64,000 nucleotides of DNA, taken from contig CAVUJG010000001.1 in NCBI GenBank assembly GCA_963741755.1, forward strand, positions 351,079 through 415,078. The letters are read 5' to 3'. Numbering within the stretch: position 1 is the stretch's first letter; each line of letters starts with the position of its first letter. A program made the translations under genes and the position numbers. Positions 25,407-33,019 of this stretch are shown in pieces. Origin of the DNA: Sva-07 sp963741755. GTDB lineage: Bacteria > Actinomycetota > Acidimicrobiia > Acidimicrobiales > Ilumatobacteraceae. A model generated the notes under the pieces. It was not told where the DNA came from. It worked only from the letters and a program-made list of their open reading frames with translations, and searched no databases.

Positions 25407-26320
25407 ATGACGACCTGACTCTTCTCGCGAGCGCGTATCTCGACGGTGACGTGACCGCCGACGAACGCGTCCGCGTCGAGGGTGACCCCGACGTGCTCGC
25501 CGAGGTCGACCGGCTTCGGTCGGTTCGGGCCCTGCTCAGCGATGTCGAGGCGCCGCAGATCTCGGTGCGCGAAGCACATCTCGCTGCTGCGCTCGGCGCC
25601 TGGGAACGCCTGCCCGAGGCGGAACGTTCCGGTGCCCGCCGCGATGTCACCCCGGCCGGCATCGATGCCGCCGCAGCGGCGGGCGCGGCGTCGGTCACCG
25701 CTCCGACGCCGCTCAGCTCGCGGCGTCGCACCTCGCGTCCCTCCTCGACCCGCTGGCTCACCGGAGCTGCGGCTGCCCTCGTGCTCGTCCTCGCAGGAGG
25801 CGTTGCACTCCAACTGTCCACCGCCGACGACACCGACGACGCTGCGTCGAGCGCCGAGGCCGAGATCGACGCGACCGAAGCACTCGCCGCCAGTGGAGAG
25901 GCCGCCGACCCGGCCGCCGACCGTGCTGCTGACGAGGTCGCTCCAGACGGCGGTGCCGGCGACACAGGAGTCGAACTCGACACCGGCATCGACAACGCCG
26001 CACCTCCCGGCGAGAACGTCGGACTCGACGAACTCGAAAACTTGACCGATCTCGCAGATTTCGCCGCGGCGGCGGTCGGCGCACCGGTGGCTCCCGACGT
26101 GCCCGCTGCCACGAGCGCCCCGAGCGACGAGGAGTTGTCGGAGTCCGAAACATTCCTTGCCGAAGCGGAACTCCCCCGCTGTCTGGGTGTCGACATCATC
26201 GTGGGCCCGGCGGTGTACGGGGGCGTTCCGGTCGTGGTCGGTATCGACGAGGGACGCAATTTGGCGATCGCCTACCGAGCTGCAACGTGCGCCGAGGTCG
26301 CTCGGGTGCGACTGCCCTGA
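25403..26320 (+). CDS. Probable membrane anti-sigma factor
   Basis: A 305-residue single-pass membrane protein that overlaps the sigma-factor stop by four bases. The N-terminal 70 residues (LTLLASAYLDGDVTADERVR, VLAEVDRLRSVRALLSDVE) have the size and helical look of an anti-sigma domain but no His-x3-Cys-x2-Cys zinc motif. A helix LTGAAAALVLVLAGGVALQL spans the membrane at about 118-137. The outer part is an Ala/Asp/Glu-rich linker of about 110 residues and a compact end domain LPRCLGVDIIVGPAVYGGVP with two Cys. Assignment rests mainly on position beside the sigma factor, as with Rv3912 in M. tuberculosis. Confidence 0.7.
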   Translation: MNDDLTLLASAYLDGDVTADERVRVEGDPDVLAEVDRLRSVRALLSDVEAPQISVREAHLAAALGAWERLPEAERSGARRDVTPAGIDAAAAAGAASVTAPTPLSSRRRTSRPSSTRWLTGAAAALVLVLAGGVALQLSTADDTDDAASSAEAEIDATEALAASGEAADPAADRAADEVAPDGGAGDTGVELDTGIDNAAPPGENVGLDELENLTDLADFAAAAVGAPVAPDVPAATSAPSDEELSESETFLAEAELPRCLGVDIIVGPAVYGGVPVVVGIDEGRNLAIAYRAATCAEVARVRLP

Positions 26321-26342
26321 GCCGGCGGCTAGCCTCGCCGAC

Positions 26343-26666
26343 ATGCCGGCCAACCCGCTCACCGATCCGAACTGGGCAACTGAGACCACCGACAAACTGG
26401 TCAGCCTGATCGACACCGTTCGGTCGCAGACCACCCAGAAGGTCGTCTACGCCGCGCGCGGCGCCGTGTTCGGCTTGATCGCCGTGATGCTCGGCGCGCT
26501 CATTGCGTTCATCCTCATCATCGGGCTCATGCGAGGTCTGCAGGCGCTCCTCGCACTCGCCGTCGACTGGGGCCAGGCCGTCTATCTCAGCTACTTCATC
26601 GTTGGCATCGTCTTCAGCGTGGTCGGGCTGGTGTTGTTCCGCAAGCGCAACGCCGCCGCGGGCTGA
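26343..26666 (+). CDS. Small membrane protein, holin-X-like
   Basis: A 107-residue protein starting MPANPLTDPNWATETTDKL at an ATG 22 bases after the anti-sigma gene. A helical stretch of 40 residues (DTVRSQTTQKVVYAARGAVF) leads into two transmembrane segments, LIAVMLGALIAFILIIGLMR and YLSYFIVGIVFSVVGLVLF, ending in basic FRKRNAAAG. It resembles the short actinobacterial two-helix proteins grouped with putative holin families, but no phage context is present. A role in the neighbouring redox or envelope genes is possible only by position. Confidence 0.65.
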   Translation: MPANPLTDPNWATETTDKLVSLIDTVRSQTTQKVVYAARGAVFGLIAVMLGALIAFILIIGLMRGLQALLALAVDWGQAVYLSYFIVGIVFSVVGLVLFRKRNAAAG

Positions 26667-26718
26667 TCGATCCGCCCGTCCCCCAGCGCCACACTCAACG
26701 ACCCCCAGAGGAAGTGCC

Positions 26719-27672
26719 ATGTCAGACGTTCGTGACGTCATCATCATCGGATCAGGACCAGCGGGCCTCACTGCCGCGGTGTACTCCGCCCGAGCCAACT
26801 TGGCGCCACTGCTGATCGAGGGCGAGCCGTCGAGCACGAGCGATCAGCCGGGCGGACAGCTGATGCTGACCACCGAGGTCGAGAACTTCCCGGGATTCCC
26901 CGACGGAATCATGGGCCCGGAGTTGATGGCCAACATGCGCAGCCAGGCAGAACGCTTCGGCACCGAGATCCTGACCGAGAAGGTCACCGCGGTCGACTTC
27001 TCCGAGCGACCATTTCGCGTGTGGGTGCGTGAGACCGAGTACCGGGCGCACGCAGTGATCGTCAGCACCGGCGCGCAGTCGTTGATGCTCGGTCTCGAAC
27101 CAGAGCAACGCCTCATCGGCCATGGACTGTCGACGTGTGCGACCTGCGACGGCTTCTTCTTCCGCGGCCACGAGATCGTCGTCGTCGGCGGCGGCGACTC
27201 GGCCATCGAGGAAGCAACCTTCCTCACCAAGTTCGCCGACAAGGTCACGATCGTGCATCGCCGCGACGAGCTGCGCGCCTCGAAGATCATGCAGGATCGT
27301 GCGTTCGCCAACCCGAAGATCGAGTTCCGCTGGAACGCCCGGGTCACCGACATCTTCGGCGACACCTCGGTCACCGGAATCGAAGTGACCGACACCGTCG
27401 ACGGCTCGGTGTCGACGCTCGACGTCACCGGCGTGTTCGTCGCCATCGGCCACCGTCCGAACACCGATCTGTTCGTCGGAAAGCTGGCGATGAACCCGAC
27501 CACGGGCTACCTGATCACGCAGCCCGATTCGTCGTACACAGACATCGATGGCGTGTTCGCCTGCGGTGACGTCCAAGACGATGTGTATCGCCAAGCGATC
27601 ACGGCCGCTGGCTCGGGATGCATGGCCGCCATCGATGCCGAGCGCTGGCTCGAGGCCAACGTCCATCACTGA
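26719..27672 (+). CDS. trxB: Thioredoxin-disulfide reductase
   Basis: A 317-residue low-molecular-weight flavoprotein that passes electrons from NADPH to thioredoxin. It begins MSDVRDVIIIGSGPAGLTAA (FAD-binding GxGxxA), has the redox-active pair CATC at 140-143 (GLSTCATCDGFFFRG), the NADPH site VVVGGGDSAIEEATFL with HRRDELRAS, and the closing FAD motif GVFACGDVQDDVYRQAITAA. GAGGAAG eight bases upstream is a good ribosome binding site. It is followed by trxA after 105 bases, which include a promoter of trxA's own. Confidence 0.97.
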   Translation: MSDVRDVIIIGSGPAGLTAAVYSARANLAPLLIEGEPSSTSDQPGGQLMLTTEVENFPGFPDGIMGPELMANMRSQAERFGTEILTEKVTAVDFSERPFRVWVRETEYRAHAVIVSTGAQSLMLGLEPEQRLIGHGLSTCATCDGFFFRGHEIVVVGGGDSAIEEATFLTKFADKVTIVHRRDELRASKIMQDRAFANPKIEFRWNARVTDIFGDTSVTGIEVTDTVDGSVSTLDVTGVFVAIGHRPNTDLFVGKLAMNPTTGYLITQPDSSYTDIDGVFACGDVQDDVYRQAITAAGSGCMAAIDAERWLEANVHH

Positions 27673-27678
27673 CAGACT

Positions 27679-27705
27679 GGGAATGTTCCCGCGGGTGCGG
27701 CGGTT
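27679..27705 (+). promoter_or_regulatory. SigR/SigH-type promoter for trxA
   Basis: GGGAAT at 27679-27684 is followed, after exactly 18 bases, by GTT at 27703-27705. GGAAT-N18-GTT is the published consensus for the thiol-oxidative-stress sigma factors SigR (Streptomyces) and SigH (Mycobacterium), whose regulons include thioredoxin genes. The -10 element lies 72 bases before the trxA ATG at 27778, a normal leader length. The sigma factor that would read it is not identified in this window. Confidence 0.7.
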
Positions 27706-27777
27706 GACCTGAACCCATCGCGAGCCCCCTACGCTGCTCGTGAACCCTCGACCGGGGAACTCTGAAAGGAATGCGCA

Positions 27778-28116
27778 ATGGCAGACGGCATCGTCAACTT
27801 GTCCTCCAACACCTTCGACGAGAGCGTGATTGGCTCCGACAAGCCCGTCATCGTCGACTTCTGGGCCGAATGGTGTGGCCCGTGCAAGCAGATTGCGCCG
27901 ATTCTCGCCGAAATCGCCGACGAACACGGTGCTGCGCTGACCGTCGCCAAGCTCAACGTCGATGACCATCCCGATCTGGCGATGCGCTACAACGTCATGA
28001 GCATTCCGACGCTGCTCGTGTTCTCCGGCGGCGAGGTCTCCAAGCGGCTCGTCGGCGCCAAGAGCAAGGGCGCCCTGCTCCAGGAGCTCGACGAATTCCT
28101 GGCGACGACGAACTGA
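27778..28116 (+). CDS. trxA: Thioredoxin
   Basis: A 112-residue classical thioredoxin that reduces protein disulfides in the cytosol. The sequence runs MADGIVNLSSNTFDESVI, PVIVDFWAEWCGPCKQIAPI with the active-site Cys33 and Cys36, TVAKLNVDDHPDLAMRYNVM, then the cis-proline loop SIPTLLVFSGGEV and KGALLQELDEFL. GAAAGGAA precedes the ATG. The next gene starts within its stop codon region, and its own SigR-like promoter separates it from trxB. Confidence 0.97.
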   Translation: MADGIVNLSSNTFDESVIGSDKPVIVDFWAEWCGPCKQIAPILAEIADEHGAALTVAKLNVDDHPDLAMRYNVMSIPTLLVFSGGEVSKRLVGAKSKGALLQELDEFLATTN

Positions 28117-29091
28117 CGAGTCACTTCCCGCTGAGGCAGGGACAACGCGGCGAGGCGGTCCGCGACCTCCAACGACGCCTCGGCTCGGCAGGACTGGCGC
28201 CGTCCGGCGATCCTCCCGGTCGATTCGGCGCGTCCACGCACGAGTCGGTGACCGCTTTTCAGCGTCAGCGGGGCCTGCACACCAGTGGTTCGTGCGACGA
28301 ACAGACGTGGATGGCGCTCGTCGAGGCCGGATGGCGGCTCGGTGACCGGCTCCTCGTCCTCGCGGCTCCGCAGCTGCGAGGCGACGACGTCGTGGAACTC
28401 CAGGACGCGCTCAATCAGCTGGGGTTCGACTGTGGTCGCCCCGACGGCATCTTCGGCCCAGCGACCGCACGGGCACTGGAGGACTTCCAGCGCAACGGCG
28501 GTCTCACCACGGACGGCATCTGCGGCCCGCACACGATTCGGACGCTCGAGCTGCTTCGTCGCCAGACCGGTTCCGGTCCAGGCGTTGCGTCGGTTCGTGA
28601 GGCGTTGACCACGCATGCCTCGCTGATCACGTTGCGCATCGTCGTCGGGCAATTCGGCGGGTTGAGCTCGATCACCCGGTCGGTGACGCGTGCGCTGCGC
28701 GCCAGCGGGGCCACCGTGATGTCGACCGACGAGTACGAGGCCGGCGCCCAGGCGGCTGCTGCGAACCGTTTCGGTGCCAACGTCTACCTCGGATTCGAAG
28801 CTCGATCGGACGGGCGTTCGCTCATCTCGTACTATGCAGTACCTACGTTCGAGTCGATCGGTGGTCGGGCGTTGGCCACGCATGTTGCAGCCTCGTGGTC
28901 GCTCGACACTGCTGCCGGAGCCCGAAGTGCGTGGCATGCGTTTGTCCGTGTTGCGCGAGACGCGCATGCCGGCGGTGCTCTGTTCGCTCGGCCCCGTCCG
29001 CGCTGCGGTGGACGCCACCGATGCCGTCACCGAGGCAGTCCTCGCGGCACTCACAGCGTGGACCGCCGGCACGTCATCCACCGAATCCTGA
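28113..29091 (+). CDS. CwlM-like protein: two peptidoglycan-binding domains and an amidase_3 fold (one indel)
   Basis: About 325 residues after correction. The frame is open from CTG at 28113, which overlaps the trxA stop, giving LTSHFPLRQGQRGEAVRDLQ, a natural beginning of the first peptidoglycan-binding repeat; a GTG at 28248 would cut that domain in half. The second repeat is APQLRGDDVVELQDALNQLG and IFGPATARALEDFQRNGGL. Then comes an N-acetylmuramoyl-L-alanine amidase fold (HASLITLRIVVGQFGGLSSI), but the first zinc-His motif (DPGHGG in enzymes) reads VVGQFGG. One extra base near 28908 throws off the last 60 residues; the corrected end is RGMRLSVLRETRMPAVLCSL. In M. tuberculosis CwlM, next to trxC, regulates MurA. 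Confidence 0.78.
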
Positions 29092-29092
29092 G

Positions 29093-29113
29093 TTGTCCAC
29101 AACGTTGCCCACA
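29093..29113 (+). promoter_or_regulatory. DnaA box with adjacent near-match
   Basis: TTGTCCACA at 29093-29101 is an exact actinobacterial DnaA box, followed three bases later by TTGCCCACA at 29105-29113. It lies in the 176-base gap between the converging CwlM-like and parB genes, 6 kb from dnaA. Confidence 0.5.
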
Positions 29114-29209
29114 GCCTGTGGGTTCGTCTCGACATGACGTTGAGCTGACCACCACGTAGCGTGGGTGAACAGCAGGTGAACGGCCGGGTCTGGTGACGGA
29201 TCGTGAGCA

Positions 29210-29251
29210 CTCACCTCGAGTCTCGACTCTCACGTTCACGCGCGAGGTGAG
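29210..29251. terminator. Possible bidirectional terminator hairpin
   Basis: CTCACCTCG at 29210-29218 and its complement CGAGGTGAG at 29243-29251 can form a 9-base stem with a 24-base loop just past the parB stop, between converging genes. No T-run follows, as is common in high-GC actinomycetes. Confidence 0.35.
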
Positions 29252-29267
29252 GGCTGTGGGGGAACGA

Positions 29268-30176
29268 TCAGGCGGTCATGGTTCGATAGATCCGTTCGAG
29301 ATCCTCGAGATCCGCGAACTCGATCGTGACCCGACCCTTCTTGGCGGTCATCTGCACACTGACGCGCGTGTCGAGGTGCTCGGCAAGCAGGTGTTCGAGC
29401 TCGAGCAGCCCCGGGGGACGCAGCCGTGTCGACGGTGTCAGACCGGCACCGTCAACCGGGATCGGCTCGGCATCGGCGGGGATCGGGACGTCGGCGGGCG
29501 CAGCATCGGCACGCACCGCATCTTCGACCATCCGTACGGACCAACCTCCCGCAGCGGCTTCACGCGCCAACTGTTCCTGTCGACTCCGATCGGGTGTGCC
29601 GAGCAGTGCGCGTGCGTGGCCAGCACTCAGTTGACCGTCAGCGAGCAGATGCTGCACCGCGGGTGGCAGGCCGAGCAGGCGGAGGCTGTTCGTGATCGCT
29701 GAACGGCTCTTGCCGACACGCGTGGCGATCTGGTCGTGCGTGAGGTGGAAGTCGTCGAGCAACTGTTGATACGCCGCGGCCTCCTCGAGGGCGGTGAGAT
29801 CTTGGCGGTGGAGGTTCTCCACCAGCGCCTGCTCGACCGAACTGACATCGTCGGTCAGTCTGATCACGGCCGGAATCGTGGTCAATCCCGCCCGTTGCGC
29901 CGCCCGCCAACGCCGCTCACCAGCGATGAGTTCGAATGCGCCGTCATCGAGTGGTCGAACCAGAATCGGCTGCAGAACGCCCATCTCCGAGATCGAGGAG
30001 GTCAACTCGGACAGACTCTCCTCGTCGAAGTGGACGCGAGGCTGGTTCGGATTGGGAGACACCGACGACACCGGAATGTCCGAAAGGACGGCACCATGCG
30101 TCGTGTCGGTATCGGCGAGTTCGGCGCCCGGAATGATCGAACTCAGACCCTTGCCGAGTCCACTAGATCGAGCCAT
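29268..30176 (-). CDS. parB: Chromosome partition protein ParB
   Basis: A 302-residue CTP-dependent DNA clamp that loads at parS and spreads. MARSSGLGKGLSSIIPGAEL is followed by the CTPase box with GERRWRAAQRAGL at 86-97, NLHRQDLTALEEAAAYQQLL, the helix-turn-helix LTHDQIATRVGKSRSAITNS, LRLLGLPPAVQHLLADGQL and the C-terminal dimerisation domain (VTIEFADLEDLERIYRTM). Its ATG lies inside the end of parA (14-base overlap), so the two are co-expressed. Two parS sites lie just beyond parA. Confidence 0.97.
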   Translation of the reverse strand: MARSSGLGKGLSSIIPGAELADTDTTHGAVLSDIPVSSVSPNPNQPRVHFDEESLSELTSSISEMGVLQPILVRPLDDGAFELIAGERRWRAAQRAGLTTIPAVIRLTDDVSSVEQALVENLHRQDLTALEEAAAYQQLLDDFHLTHDQIATRVGKSRSAITNSLRLLGLPPAVQHLLADGQLSAGHARALLGTPDRSRQEQLAREAAAGGWSVRMVEDAVRADAAPADVPIPADAEPIPVDGAGLTPSTRLRPPGLLELEHLLAEHLDTRVSVQMTAKKGRVTIEFADLEDLERIYRTMTA

Positions 30177-31104
30177 GGTGTACCTCCCGTGCAGCGTCCC
30201 GGTACGCGATCGCGCCGCGGGATGTCGGATCGAACGTCGTGATCGGTTGTCCGAACGATGGTGCCTCCGACAATCGGACGGACCGGGGAACGACGGACTT
30301 CAAGACCTTGTCACCGAAATGTTCTCGGACTTCGCTGACCACTTGCCCAGACAACTTGGTGCGTGCGTCGAACATCACGCACAAGATGGTGCTCATCTCC
30401 AGGGTCGGGTTCAGGTTGCGTTTGACCAGATCGACGTTGCGCAGCAACTGGCCCAGACCCTCGAGTGCGTAGTACTCGCACTGGATCGGCACCAAGACCT
30501 CCCCGGCGGCCGCCAGTCCGTTCACCGTGAGCAGCCCCAGCGACGGCGGGCAATCGATCAGCACGTAGTCGTAGTCGTCCCGCACCGCTTCGATCGCACG
30601 TTTGAGCCGTTGTTCGCGACTGAATGCCGGCACGAGTTCGATTTCGGCACCCGCGAGATCGAGTGATGCCGGCGCAACGAAGAGATTCCGCACATCCGTC
30701 GGTTCGACAACGTTCTCGAGCGGTTCCTCATGCATGAGGACGTGGTACATCGAGTGCTCGAGCCCTCGATTCTCGATGCCGAGCCCGGTGGATGCGTTCC
30801 CCTGCGGATCGAGGTCGATGATCAGCGTGCGGAGTCCCATCTCGGCGAGCGCAGCGCCGAGATTCACCGTCGTGGTCGTCTTGCCGACGCCGCCCTTCTG
30901 ATTGGCCAGCGCGATGATTCGTGGCAACGGGTGGCGATCCGTGGGGGAGACATGGTGGGGTGCAGCCTCGGGCGCTACAACGACCGCCTCCGGCTGGGCA
31001 GGCGACTCGATTGGGGTGTCGAACTCCGACAACAGGTGCTCCGTTCTACGGCACGACAGGTCGACACCGAGTGGTTGTTCAGGGTGTCGTACAGGTGGGG
31101 ACAC
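30163..31104 (-). CDS. parA: Chromosome partition ATPase ParA
   Basis: Walker-type ATPase that moves ParB-bound origins. The core RIIALANQKGGVGKTTTTVN (deviant Walker A KGGVGKT at residues 70-76), LIIDLDPQGNASTG, YVLIDCPPSLGLLTVNGL and IQCEYYALEGLGQLL are complete, ending in DAAREVHHGSI. The 60 residues before the core are low in conservation; the GTG at 31104 is the longest supported start, but a TTG inside this stretch (LSEFDTPIESP) is also possible. parS 1 lies 41 bases upstream of the start. Length 313 as read. Confidence 0.93.
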   Translation of the reverse strand: MSPPVRHPEQPLGVDLSCRRTEHLLSEFDTPIESPAQPEAVVVAPEAAPHHVSPTDRHPLPRIIALANQKGGVGKTTTTVNLGAALAEMGLRTLIIDLDPQGNASTGLGIENRGLEHSMYHVLMHEEPLENVVEPTDVRNLFVAPASLDLAGAEIELVPAFSREQRLKRAIEAVRDDYDYVLIDCPPSLGLLTVNGLAAAGEVLVPIQCEYYALEGLGQLLRNVDLVKRNLNPTLEMSTILCVMFDARTKLSGQVVSEVREHFGDKVLKSVVPRSVRLSEAPSFGQPITTFDPTSRGAIAYRDAAREVHHGSI

Positions 31105-31144
31105 CCCACTCTGCCGGATTCAGCACCACAAGACAAGCATTTCG

Positions 31145-31166
31145 GAGTGTTTCACGTGAAACACTC
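31145..31166. promoter_or_regulatory. parS centromere site 1
   Basis: The centre TGTTTCACGTGAAACA at 31148-31163 is the exact 16-base parS consensus bound by ParB. Complementarity continues three bases on each side (GAG...CTC), making a 22-base perfect palindrome. It lies 41 bases before parA. Confidence 0.97.
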
Positions 31167-31219
31167 GACCTCCAGTACACGCGCGCCATCTCCCGGACGC
31201 TTCCCGGCGAGGCTTCAAC

Positions 31220-31442
31220 GATGAGCGAAACCCACCGTATCTGGGTGCTTCGCTCACCGGAACGACGGCACAACCCGTTGCGATGAGCCAACCCACCGTA
31301 TACGGGTGCTTCGCTCACCGGAACGACGGCACAACCCGTTGCGATGAGCCAACCACCGTATCTGGGTGCTTCGCTCACCGGAACGACGGCACAACCCGTT
31401 GCCATGAGCCAACCCACCGTATTTGGCGGTTTCGCTCATCGG
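31220..31442. repeat. Tandem array of four 60-62-base palindromic repeats
   Basis: Units begin at 31220, 31282, 31343 and about 31403. Each starts with a palindrome of about 38 bases: outer arms GATGAGC-AA and TTCGCTCA, inner core CCGTATACGG or a close variant. The copies are joined by a spacer (GGAACGACGGCACAACC then CGTTG) that is identical in the first three. Unit 4 lacks the spacer and diverges in the core. Related elements lie at 39350-39448. Confidence 0.9.
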
Positions 31443-31461
31443 AACGGTTCAGGCGGCCCGG

Positions 31462-31479
31462 ATGTTTCACGTGAAACAT
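31462..31479. promoter_or_regulatory. parS centromere site 2
   Basis: The 16-base consensus TGTTTCACGTGAAACA occurs exactly at 31463-31478, with one more complementary base on each side. It lies 23 bases past the rsmG stop and 315 bases from parS 1. Confidence 0.97.
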
Positions 31480-31502
31480 GGCTGCTGGGTCCGGCGAGGG
31501 GG

Positions 31503-32081
31503 TCAGAGCTTGACGAAGACGACGACGAGGCCGTCGAGTTCGGTGGTGCCGTCTGACCCACGCGGGGCGATCGAGTTCCCGGAACGCCGCAAACCCAACG
31601 CCTCCAGCATGGCGGGGTCCCAACGATCGGCGCCGGGTGGTTCACTGATGACAATCGATCCGCCTGAACGAACGAGTCGGGCTGCCGCGGCCAACGTGAA
31701 CTCCGGTGGGCCGAATCCACGAGCAACCACGGCATCGAAGAGTTCGTCGGGGGAGAAGGTGGTCACGTCCTCGCAGCGGACCGACACTCGATCCTGCCAC
31801 CCAAGCCGCCGCACGACTCGTTCGAGCACGTCCGTGCGCTTTGCCCGGCGATCGAGCAAGGTCAGGCGGGTGGCAGGCAGATCGTGGGCGATCACCAATC
31901 CAGGGACGCCGCCACCACTGCCGAGGTCGAGCACCGACACGATCGGACCGATGCCCTCCAGCGCACGGACGAATCCCCGCGCATGCTCGATGACCTCCGA
32001 GATCGGGCGCGAACCCAGGAACCCGAGTCGTTGGGCATCCTGGAGCGCACCGACGAGTTCGGGTGCGGGCTCGCCGCTCAC
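31503..32081 (-). CDS. rsmG: 16S rRNA (guanine-527-N7) methyltransferase
   Basis: A 192-residue SAM-dependent enzyme that methylates G527 of 16S rRNA. VSVLDLGSGGGVPGLVIAHD is the SAM-binding motif I in the form typical of GidB/RsmG; RLTLLDRRAKRTDVLERVV and DAVVARGFGPPEFTLAAAAR follow. The N-terminal helical part that family members usually carry (about 20-30 residues) is shorter here; the GTG start is set by the nearby jag stop, nine bases upstream. Position between parA and jag is conserved in Actinobacteria. Confidence 0.92.
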   Translation of the reverse strand: MSGEPAPELVGALQDAQRLGFLGSRPISEVIEHARGFVRALEGIGPIVSVLDLGSGGGVPGLVIAHDLPATRLTLLDRRAKRTDVLERVVRRLGWQDRVSVRCEDVTTFSPDELFDAVVARGFGPPEFTLAAAARLVRSGGSIVISEPPGADRWDPAMLEALGLRRSGNSIAPRGSDGTTELDGLVVVFVKL

Positions 32082-32089
32082 GGTTCGTG

Positions 32090-32968
32090 TCAGGCGGGTT
32101 CGACGATGATTCGTCGATCGGGGTCTTCGCCGACCGATCGACTCGACACACCGGACTCCTCATTGAGGACGTCGTGCACGACCTTGCGATCCGACGACGT
32201 CATCGCCTCGAGCGAACGGGCCGTACCGGAGGTGCGCACCTGTTCGGCAACGTCACGTGCGAACGCAGCGAGTGCCGCCTCGCGACGCTCGCGATAGCCG
32301 GCAACATCCACGCGAAGGCGGGTGTCGTGGTCGCCCAACCGGCGCTGTGCCGACACGCGAGCGAGATCCTGGATGGCATTGAGGGTGCGGCCACCCGGTC
32401 CGACCAGCAGGCCCAGCTCGGAGCCGGCGACGTCGACGCGAAGCTCGAGTTCGTCGATGTGCAGGGTCGACGATCCGTCGACGCCGAACGCAGCAGTGAG
32501 ACCGTCCATGAACGCCACGGCAGCGGCGCCCACTTCGTCGGGGGTCACGGTCGATTCGGGGCGGTCCTCGTTGCTCATCTGCTGCTCCTCGTTCTGCTTG
32601 CTGCGTTGTGTGGTGGTGGATCCATTGGCGGACGACCGACGCGATGGCGACGGCTCCTTGGGCTTCGACGGCGCTGGCTTCGCTGCACGCGTCGAGGTGG
32701 TCTCGGCGGCACCGTCGGTGGACGTCTCGGTGACCGTGGCGCTCGACTTGTCAGAGCGCCCCTTTCGGCGGCGTTCCTGCTTCGGGCGCACCTGCGTCGG
32801 ACGAACCCGCGCACGCAACCGTGCTTCACCGCGCACCCGGCCGAACAAGCCCGGGCGGGGCTCTTCGATCACGTCGAACTCGGCCTCGTCGGCGCCAACG
32901 CCGAGTTGATCCAAGGCTGCTTCACGAGCGTCCTCGATGGTCTTCGCGGTGGTTTCGACCCATTCCAT
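32090..32968 (-). CDS. jag: RNA-binding protein KhpB/Jag
   Basis: A 292-residue protein. The start MEWVETTAKTIEDAREAALD begins the Jag_N domain (ALDQLGVGADEAEFDVIEEP with the GLFGRVRGEARLRARV turn), so the ATG at 32968 is preferred to an upstream in-frame ATG at 32992. A 90-residue charged linker separates it from a KH domain (LELRVDVAGSELGLLVGPGG, RTLNAIQDLARVSAQRR) and an R3H domain (MTSSDRKVVHDVLNEES). It binds RNA, usually with KhpA. It lies between yidC and rsmG as in most Gram-positives. Confidence 0.93.
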   Translation of the reverse strand: MEWVETTAKTIEDAREAALDQLGVGADEAEFDVIEEPRPGLFGRVRGEARLRARVRPTQVRPKQERRRKGRSDKSSATVTETSTDGAAETTSTRAAKPAPSKPKEPSPSRRSSANGSTTTQRSKQNEEQQMSNEDRPESTVTPDEVGAAAVAFMDGLTAAFGVDGSSTLHIDELELRVDVAGSELGLLVGPGGRTLNAIQDLARVSAQRRLGDHDTRLRVDVAGYRERREAALAAFARDVAEQVRTSGTARSLEAMTSSDRKVVHDVLNEESGVSSRSVGEDPDRRIIVEPA

Positions 32969-33019
32969 GTTGATGATCTCTTTCTGCTGCAATGTGTCCG
33001 GGCGCCCATGCGCCCACGG

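Larger units (their letters stand above)
31105..31502. other. Intergenic region between parA and rsmG holding parS sites and a repeat array
   Basis: This 398-base space has no gene. It holds, in order, a stretch upstream of parA, parS 1 (31145-31166), a tandem array of four palindromic repeats (31220-31442), and parS 2 (31462-31479) close to the end of rsmG. Short open frames that cross the array arise from the repeat itself. Confidence 0.8.

Noticed and set aside
31220..31442. CRISPR array
   Set aside because: The spacers between the repeats are identical to each other and the repeats are palindromic over most of their length; there are only four units and no cas gene. It is a tandem repeat.
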